Shown: piece after piece, positions 17,508-22,232 of the stretch
How the letters are laid out: the number at the start of each line of letters is the position of its first letter
Numbering within the stretch: position 1 is the first letter of the stretch
Virus record (IMG/VR): IMGVR_UViG_3300037502_000679
Coordinates: 1 to 22,232 of that record
Reading direction: 5' to 3' (one strand)
Source: a virus
Length of the DNA: 22,232 nt
Notes under the pieces: model-generated
The model's database searches: none
The model's input: the letters and a program-made list of their open reading frames with translations, nothing else
What the model was told of the DNA's origin: nothing
Program-made: the position numbers and the translations under genes

Positions 17508-17688
17508 TTTTCAGATTCCCGTTTCCTGCTAACCAATACATCAAAGCGATAACGCCAGCGCCAACAAGCCAGTAAATCTTATGAATGACTGACTTACCTA
17601 CTTGCTCATAAATTTTACGAAAAGCAACCTCTGCGGCCTTCTCCGCTATCTTCTCGATTTGCTCGTCTGTGAGTTGTATTTTTTCCAT
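17503..17688 (-). CDS. Small membrane protein with amphipathic helix (61 aa)
   Basis: I chose the ATG at 17688 (AAGG 8 nt upstream; 2 bp after the tail-collar stop). The product begins MEKIQLTDEQIEKIAEKAAE, an amphipathic helix, followed by VGKSVIHKIYWLVGAGVIAL as a single membrane segment and the end NGNLKN. This small helix-plus-TM type is frequent after phage tail-fibre genes and might be a holin-like or tail-assembly factor. Its stop codon TGA is followed by C (weak termination context) and overlaps the ATT-start gene. Confidence 0.6.
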   Translation of the reverse strand: MEKIQLTDEQIEKIAEKAAEVAFRKIYEQVGKSVIHKIYWLVGAGVIALMYWLAGNGNLKN

Positions 17689-17690
17689 GA

Positions 17691-18398
17691 TTACGCCTTC
17701 ATAATGTAGCAAAGAGCATAGTAAGGAGGCAGATTAGCGTTAGTGCCAGATGATCCAGTTGTAGAAACACTAATACTTGCAGAAGTAGAACCGGAAGTCA
17801 CATTAACAACAGTAGTTGCACCAGCAGGAGTTCCGTCAACGATAGCACCGCCCCCACCGTCAGCACCAGCAGTCGCGGGGACAGCAACGCTATGCGTATG
17901 GCCTGAATCGGTAGCCGTATGAGTATGGCTAACTACAATTGCGTCAGCACTACCACCAGTTGCGCCTACTGCATACGTTGAGCCAGCACCAACAATAAAG
18001 CGATTACGCAGGTCTGGAGTGCTATTAGAACCGTTGCAAAGATACCAGCCAGAAGGAATCGATGCGACAGAGCCAGACCACATCACAATACAGCCACTAG
18101 GTATTGAGTTATTTGCAACAAATGCAGTCGTAGCTACTTTGGTTGAGCTATCGCCATTGGTAGGAGTTGGAGCAGTAACAGTGCTTGAAAATACCGCTGC
18201 ACCAGAGCATGTAAATGCACCACCAACGACTAGACCATCAGAGTCTGAGCCTGTCTGCATATCCTTAACCTGAGCCATAAGCTCACGTATAGCGTTATTA
18301 ATACCCGATGGAGCGCAACCTTCTGCAATGTTAATACCACCAATATCGGTATTATTCGACGCTGTGGCTGACCATTCGCTAACTTTGTTCTTTGGCAT
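17691..18398 (-). CDS. Tail-collar domain fibre protein
   Basis: This protein has 235 residues. The N-terminus NKVSEWSATASNNTDIGGIN followed by EGCAPSGINNAIRELMAQ is a common virion-attachment start of phage fibres. A short repeat-like Thr/Ser/Ala region (55-95) leads to the tail-collar domain, residues 100-139: SIPSGWYLCNGSNSTPDLRN then RFIVGAG. His pairs in VVSHTHTATDSGHTHSVAVP (156-174) are the metal-binding HxH motifs of fibre tips, and the end is Gly/Ser-rich. It should form the distal receptor-binding tip of a trimeric fibre. GAGGG lies about 8 nt upstream of the ATG. Confidence 0.85.
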   Translation of the reverse strand: MPKNKVSEWSATASNNTDIGGINIAEGCAPSGINNAIRELMAQVKDMQTGSDSDGLVVGGAFTCSGAAVFSSTVTAPTPTNGDSSTKVATTAFVANNSIPSGCIVMWSGSVASIPSGWYLCNGSNSTPDLRNRFIVGAGSTYAVGATGGSADAIVVSHTHTATDSGHTHSVAVPATAGADGGGGAIVDGTPAGATTVVNVTSGSTSASISVSTTGSSGTNANLPPYYALCYIMKA

Positions 18399-18400
18399 GA

Positions 18401-20431
18401 TTATTCCCTCAACTCTGAAATCCCATAGTCAGCAAGCAATTGAGCAGTAGCAGCCCAACGCTTTGCCGATGTTGGAGACATACGCTTCAATTCTTTCAAC
18501 CTGTTAATACCATCTGGGCTAGTTATTATGTTAGCAATGTTTGTGGCATTAGCAGAAGCATCTCGTTTAATAGCCCAATCAGAAAGCGCCTTTGCTGGTT
18601 GATCTAGCTTAATTCCACCAACAGCACGAGCAACACCAGTTGTAATGCTGGTAATCGGAGGATTCTTAAGCAATTCTTCAGTCACAAGTTGATTAAATGC
18701 AGTATCAGAGCCTAGCTTTTTAACTCGTCCAGCAGCCTCTAAAACGTCAGCCAAATCGCGCAATGCCTTAAAACTTTCAGGAGGCAATGCTGCTTGCATA
18801 GCCTTCATCTGCTTAGGATCACCAATGATGATGTTTTGCCAAGTGTTGCCAGTGTCTAATTTAGCGCCTTGCTGCGACTTAGCTGGCTTCTTAGCAAGCG
18901 TCCATTGCTCCTCAAGAAATGCCCTAGTAACTGCATTCCAAGCTTCCTCTCCACCGCCAGCAATAATCTGCTTCTTAGCGTAATTGATCGTTCCCGGACT
19001 AGGATTTTGGAATATCCTATTGGCAAAGTTCTTGATATTGTCGGGAGACATTTGCATCAATGAAACGCCAGTGATGCGCTCATTGAACTCATTGATAGGC
19101 TGAGACAAAAGCTCAAACTTCTTGTTTGCAGCAATGTAATCAGGGTTTTCTTTACCCATCTGCTGAAGCAAGTTTTCCTTAATCGCGGTAAGCTGACCTT
19201 GAACCGTCTTATCAAGAGAACTAAAAGCGTCCTCTTTAAATAAAGCATCAATCTCAAACTTAGCGTTCTGCAATATTGGCAAACGATCTTCTGGGACAAA
19301 TGTCTTTAGCGTATTGCCTTCAGCATCTATCTCAGGCTTTTGAAGCAGGTCTTTAACCTTACGCAAGTATCCAGCAGCACGACCAGTAGGAGGCTGCGTC
19401 TTTAGCATAGTGTCAATCTGATCCAATACAGGAGCAGTATTCACAGGCACAGACGACTCAAATGCAGCCTTATAAATAGGAGCAGCAGCTTCTTCCCTAG
19501 CCTTCAAAAGATTCTGCTTCTGAACCTCAAGAGCCTGAACTCCACGATTACCAGCAACAGCAGCATCCTCAACTTGAGACAGACTTGCTAAATAGTCATC
19601 TACTGCGCTTTGAACCTGTGCTTCTCTCTGCTTATAGAACTTTTGCATCTGAACAGAGGATTCAGGAATATTTCCTAAAACCTTCTGCTGACCCATCAAT
19701 GACGAAAGATTAGTAAGCTCTGCTGGAGTAAGCTGGACTCCAACTTGACCAGCCTTTTGACGCAAAGACTGAATCATCTGTGGGTTTGCCTGAGCAATAT
19801 CCCTTACCAATCTCCGTTCTGCAAATCCCTGACGCACAGCAGGAGCCAATTCAGCACCAGCAGACAATACGCCAGATAAAGCCACTTGACCCGGACTAAT
19901 TTGCTGACCAGACGTTCTTTCTGCAATCTTTTGACGCAAGTAGTTAGTTCCAGCAGCAACAGCACCAGTTCCAACAGCAGCACCCGCAACACCGGGAGCA
20001 CCCAACAAAGACAACGGAGCCAATGTCACACCAGTAGCTATATCAGGAGCCATCTCAAGCACATCAGGCGCATAATAAGCAGCCGTAGCACCTAAGCCAG
20101 ATACCTCTTTATAAAATTTACCATCGTCAGCCTGATAAGCAATATCCCCATCAATAATCGTATATCGATTAGGAGAAATACCACGCTGTTTTGCAAAATA
20201 GTTAATTGCTGCTTGTTTGTCTGTAGGAATACCACCCATGAAAGCAGTACCGACAGAAGCACCCATAGAAGGCTCAGAAATAGCCACAGGAGGCTTTTCT
20301 AGGCCGGGAGCAGTACCAATACTAGGACGGACTCCAGAGAACAACTGAGAGGCATAATCTACCTGCTGCTCTGGTGGAGCACCTTGAGGCTTTCCAGAAA
20401 ACAAAGCACCTGCATAATCAAAATCTGCCAT
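18401..20431 (-). CDS. Large internal virion / DNA ejection-type protein
   Basis: This protein has 676 residues. The N-terminus contains a repeated motif, DYAGALFSGKP and DYASQLFSGVRP (about residues 5-35). A hydrophobic glycine-rich region, GVTLAPLSLLGAPGVAGAAV to about residue 160, could insert in a membrane. The rest is helical and Gln/Ala-rich, with long coiled-coil stretches (VEDAAVAGNRGVQALEVQKQ, EREEAAAPIYKAAFE-like). The large size, the low-complexity helices, the membrane-inserting stretch and the position after another such gene fit podovirus internal/ejection proteins that form a trans-envelope channel. A similar tail-needle or lytic transglycosylase role is not supported: no catalytic motif seen. 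Confidence 0.6.
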   Translation of the reverse strand: MADFDYAGALFSGKPQGAPPEQQVDYASQLFSGVRPSIGTAPGLEKPPVAISEPSMGASVGTAFMGGIPTDKQAAINYFAKQRGISPNRYTIIDGDIAYQADDGKFYKEVSGLGATAAYYAPDVLEMAPDIATGVTLAPLSLLGAPGVAGAAVGTGAVAAGTNYLRQKIAERTSGQQISPGQVALSGVLSAGAELAPAVRQGFAERRLVRDIAQANPQMIQSLRQKAGQVGVQLTPAELTNLSSLMGQQKVLGNIPESSVQMQKFYKQREAQVQSAVDDYLASLSQVEDAAVAGNRGVQALEVQKQNLLKAREEAAAPIYKAAFESSVPVNTAPVLDQIDTMLKTQPPTGRAAGYLRKVKDLLQKPEIDAEGNTLKTFVPEDRLPILQNAKFEIDALFKEDAFSSLDKTVQGQLTAIKENLLQQMGKENPDYIAANKKFELLSQPINEFNERITGVSLMQMSPDNIKNFANRIFQNPSPGTINYAKKQIIAGGGEEAWNAVTRAFLEEQWTLAKKPAKSQQGAKLDTGNTWQNIIIGDPKQMKAMQAALPPESFKALRDLADVLEAAGRVKKLGSDTAFNQLVTEELLKNPPITSITTGVARAVGGIKLDQPAKALSDWAIKRDASANATNIANIITSPDGINRLKELKRMSPTSAKRWAATAQLLADYGISELRE

Positions 20432-20439
20432 GATCTTTC

Positions 20440-22191
20440 CTAGAAAGAAATACCAAACTCAGCAGCCAATTGCCTCTGAACAGTGATCTTATCAGCTGGT
20501 TTATCAGGATCAAGATTGTATGTTTTTTCAATCTCTTTGCCACGCTGATTCACAATTTCAGGCATCTTCTCTAGCGGTATTGCCTCCCAACGCAACCCCT
20601 TAGTCAAAGAGTATTGTTTACGGGCAAGAGCATACTGAACCTGTTTAATCTGGTTATTTAGTTTTGCTTCAAAGTTAGACGGGCTATCACCATCAAACAC
20701 GCCAGTACCAGCATTAGGAGCACCAGCAATAATACGCTCTGCTTCCTGAACACCCATTGCAGCACCCGTCAAATCTTTAATAGTCTGATTCAGGTTATTG
20801 ATAGAGTTCTGTTTATACGTTGAGTAACCTTGCAGAACAGCCTTATCTTTAGGATCAAGTGAAGTAAATTTATCTTTTAAAGTATTCCATTCTTGCTGAC
20901 CTCTAAACTTAATATTTAGATATTCAGGACGGAACGTAGACTTAATCTGATTTAGTCGAGAAGCAGCATTACCAGTGGTCAACAATTCTTCTTCAAGTTT
21001 ACCTTTTGTTCCCTTGCTAAGTTCTCCAGTATTAACATTAAGCTGAGTACGACGAGCACCACCAGCAAACTGAACCCAATCTTTAAAGGTTCCAGTAAAG
21101 CCTTCTCTCTTAGCTTGGTTGTATTCCTGAATATCAGCAGTCTTGTTTTGAGCAGCAGTTTGAACATCACTAACAGCAATACGCAGCTCATTGCCTGTGA
21201 GCATACGTTTCTTAGCCATATTCTCAATCAGATCAACTCTAGGACGATATTCTTCAGGAATAGAATCCTTCAGTGCCTTAAAGTCAAAGTTGCCAACATT
21301 GATCTGTTGCAGTTGAGTATCAAGCGTCTTTATTTGCTCAAGATTATTTTTGATCTCGTCATTAGCTTCTTTAGAACCAAGTCTTGCCAATTTTGCATTA
21401 GCATTCAGCAAAATCTGTTTTTGGCTCAAAAGACCTGCTTCCATTGGATCAACAGCAGGAGGCGTAGGAGGCAAAGCACCATAAGTGCCATCGATATTAG
21501 GAATAGGAGCAGTCTCAACAGTTCCTTGTGCTAACGGACGATTTACGTCAACCATAGGCTCCGGCATTGCTGTAACAGTCGCAGGAGTACCAGCAATACC
21601 ACCTTCAGAACGTCCAGCACTAACTGTGTATTGAGCCATTTCTGGAGACACAGCAGATGGTTGAGGAGCCAAAATACCTGCACTCTGATAAGCCTCAGCG
21701 ATAGGACGCTGCTTTTCCATTTGAGTAACTAGCTCAACAGCCTTACCCGGATCAATACGAGCAAGTTCAGCATACTGAGGATAGCGTTTAGCAAATGCAT
21801 TAAATGCTTCTTGCTTCATTCTTGCATCAGCAAGTTTCTGAGCATTAGAAATCTGCTCAATGCCAGCACCATAAGCCTGACCAGCCGTACCGTAACCAGC
21901 AGCCAAAGCGCCGAGGATATTCTGAAGCGGAGAACGTCTAGCACCTTGACGACCCATGCCTGTTACCAACGCAGCAGCAGCCCCTAGTAGACCAGCCGTT
22001 CCAGACTGACGAGCCAAAGCATTAGACTGCTCTGCGCCTAATAGCCCTTCATACATAGGTTGCCTGACTTCAAACAATTTAGGAATGAAGTTAGATAATG
22101 TTGGGTTAGTTGGCTGCTGTCCCTGCAAAAGTTGACGATTAACCTCGTCAGGAGACATTTGATTAACCAACTGATTAAAGTCTAGTGCCAT
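20440..22191 (-). CDS. Large internal virion / DNA ejection-type protein
   Basis: This protein has 583 residues. A Gly/Ala-rich segment follows a short N-terminus: TAGLLGAAAALVTGMGRQGA and LGALAAGYGTAGQAYGAGI (66-112), able to insert in membranes. Long helical Gln/Glu-rich stretches follow (KLADARMKQEAFNAFAKRYP, EIKNNLEQIKTLDTQLQQI), and YNQAKREGFTGTFKDWVQFA is a short motif I recall in virion-internal proteins. It lies 8 bp upstream of the 676-residue protein, and the pair resembles adjacent ejection-protein genes. The start has AGGTGA about 5 nt upstream. No enzyme motif seen. Confidence 0.6.
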   Translation of the reverse strand: MALDFNQLVNQMSPDEVNRQLLQGQQPTNPTLSNFIPKLFEVRQPMYEGLLGAEQSNALARQSGTAGLLGAAAALVTGMGRQGARRSPLQNILGALAAGYGTAGQAYGAGIEQISNAQKLADARMKQEAFNAFAKRYPQYAELARIDPGKAVELVTQMEKQRPIAEAYQSAGILAPQPSAVSPEMAQYTVSAGRSEGGIAGTPATVTAMPEPMVDVNRPLAQGTVETAPIPNIDGTYGALPPTPPAVDPMEAGLLSQKQILLNANAKLARLGSKEANDEIKNNLEQIKTLDTQLQQINVGNFDFKALKDSIPEEYRPRVDLIENMAKKRMLTGNELRIAVSDVQTAAQNKTADIQEYNQAKREGFTGTFKDWVQFAGGARRTQLNVNTGELSKGTKGKLEEELLTTGNAASRLNQIKSTFRPEYLNIKFRGQQEWNTLKDKFTSLDPKDKAVLQGYSTYKQNSINNLNQTIKDLTGAAMGVQEAERIIAGAPNAGTGVFDGDSPSNFEAKLNNQIKQVQYALARKQYSLTKGLRWEAIPLEKMPEIVNQRGKEIEKTYNLDPDKPADKITVQRQLAAEFGISF

Positions 22192-22198
22192 ACATCAC

Positions 22199-22232
22199 CT
22201 ATATAAGCGAAGGAGTTGCAGGACGAATAACT
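22199..22232 (-). CDS. Possible 3' end of an upstream late gene
   Basis: At the right edge the minus strand can be read as codons ending in PATPSLI and a TAG at 22199-22201, which lies inside the ribosome-site region (AGGTGATGTATG) of the 583-residue gene. Tight spacing of late genes makes the tail of another gene likely here. Only about ten codons are visible and two other frames are also open, so the frame is a guess. Confidence 0.3.
   Translation of the reverse strand, partial: VIRPATPSLI

Noticed and set aside
21115-21534. Plus-strand 139-codon frame within the 583-residue late gene
   Set aside because: Antisense shadow rich in Leu/Ser/Ile; no start signals.
1-22232. CRISPR array, insertion sequence or toxin-antitoxin pair
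   Set aside because: No regularly spaced direct repeats, transposase motifs or recognisable toxin/antitoxin families were found on either strand.

Overview
The window is an almost fully packed stretch of a tailed double-stranded DNA phage genome (Caudoviricetes, probably podovirus-like). Evidence for a phage is the portal and large terminase, two large virion-interior type proteins, a tail-collar protein, a complete lysis set (GH19 endolysin, holin candidate, nested Rz/Rz1) and a replication/recombination set. Many small hypothetical proteins resemble, from memory, those of phages infecting Betaproteobacteria (Burkholderiales, including freshwater genera); that host guess is inference. I see no integrase, RNA polymerase, DNA polymerase, tRNA gene, transposon or CRISPR array.

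Layout. (1) 1-2130, minus strand: start of the portal gene (cut by the window edge), large terminase and a small-terminase candidate. (2) 2152-4861, minus: two family-2-type glycosyltransferases separated by a 198-nt GC-rich intergenic region that folds on paper into an elaborate RNA, then three short lysine-rich proteins and an HNH nuclease. (3) 4862-10796, minus: the leftward early operon. From its promoter end it holds a winged-helix protein, a tiny zinc-ribbon protein, a replication initiator, a primase zinc-finger protein, a DnaB/RecA-type helicase, a PD-(D/E)XK nuclease and many small proteins, with an internal promoter near 7400-7434 and a strong terminator/attenuator at 6816-6895. (4) 10797-10889: divergent control region. 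(5) 10890-14826, plus: the rightward early operon with ERF single-strand annealing protein, an OB-fold/SSB-like protein, a Cro-like HTH protein, a MazG-like pyrophosphohydrolase, a second PD-(D/E)XK-like nuclease and several short overlapping genes. (6) 14819-22232, minus: late genes, read right to left as two large ejection-type virion proteins, tail-collar protein, small membrane proteins, endolysin, lipoprotein, holin candidate, secreted Cys protein and Rz/Rz1.

Most genes overlap by 1-35 bp, so translational coupling is pervasive and several genes are shorter than 60 codons. The two early operons split one replication-recombination programme: initiator, primase finger and helicase go left; annealing protein, SSB-like protein and nuclease go right.

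The most unusual signals are: (a) the intergenic RNA at 2870-3041, with four hairpins closed by an 8-bp stem and two hairpin loops perfectly complementary over 6 nt (kissing loops), ending 6 nt before a perfect ribosome-binding site; (b) a 234-codon gene at 16803-17507 with no ATG/GTG/TTG start at its head, probably starting at ATT or reached by a +1 frameshift; (c) a terminator whose loop is complementary to RNA just upstream of it; (d) a recurring start-site module ACTAGGAGA(A/T)TAATATG, often behind a compact GC hairpin.
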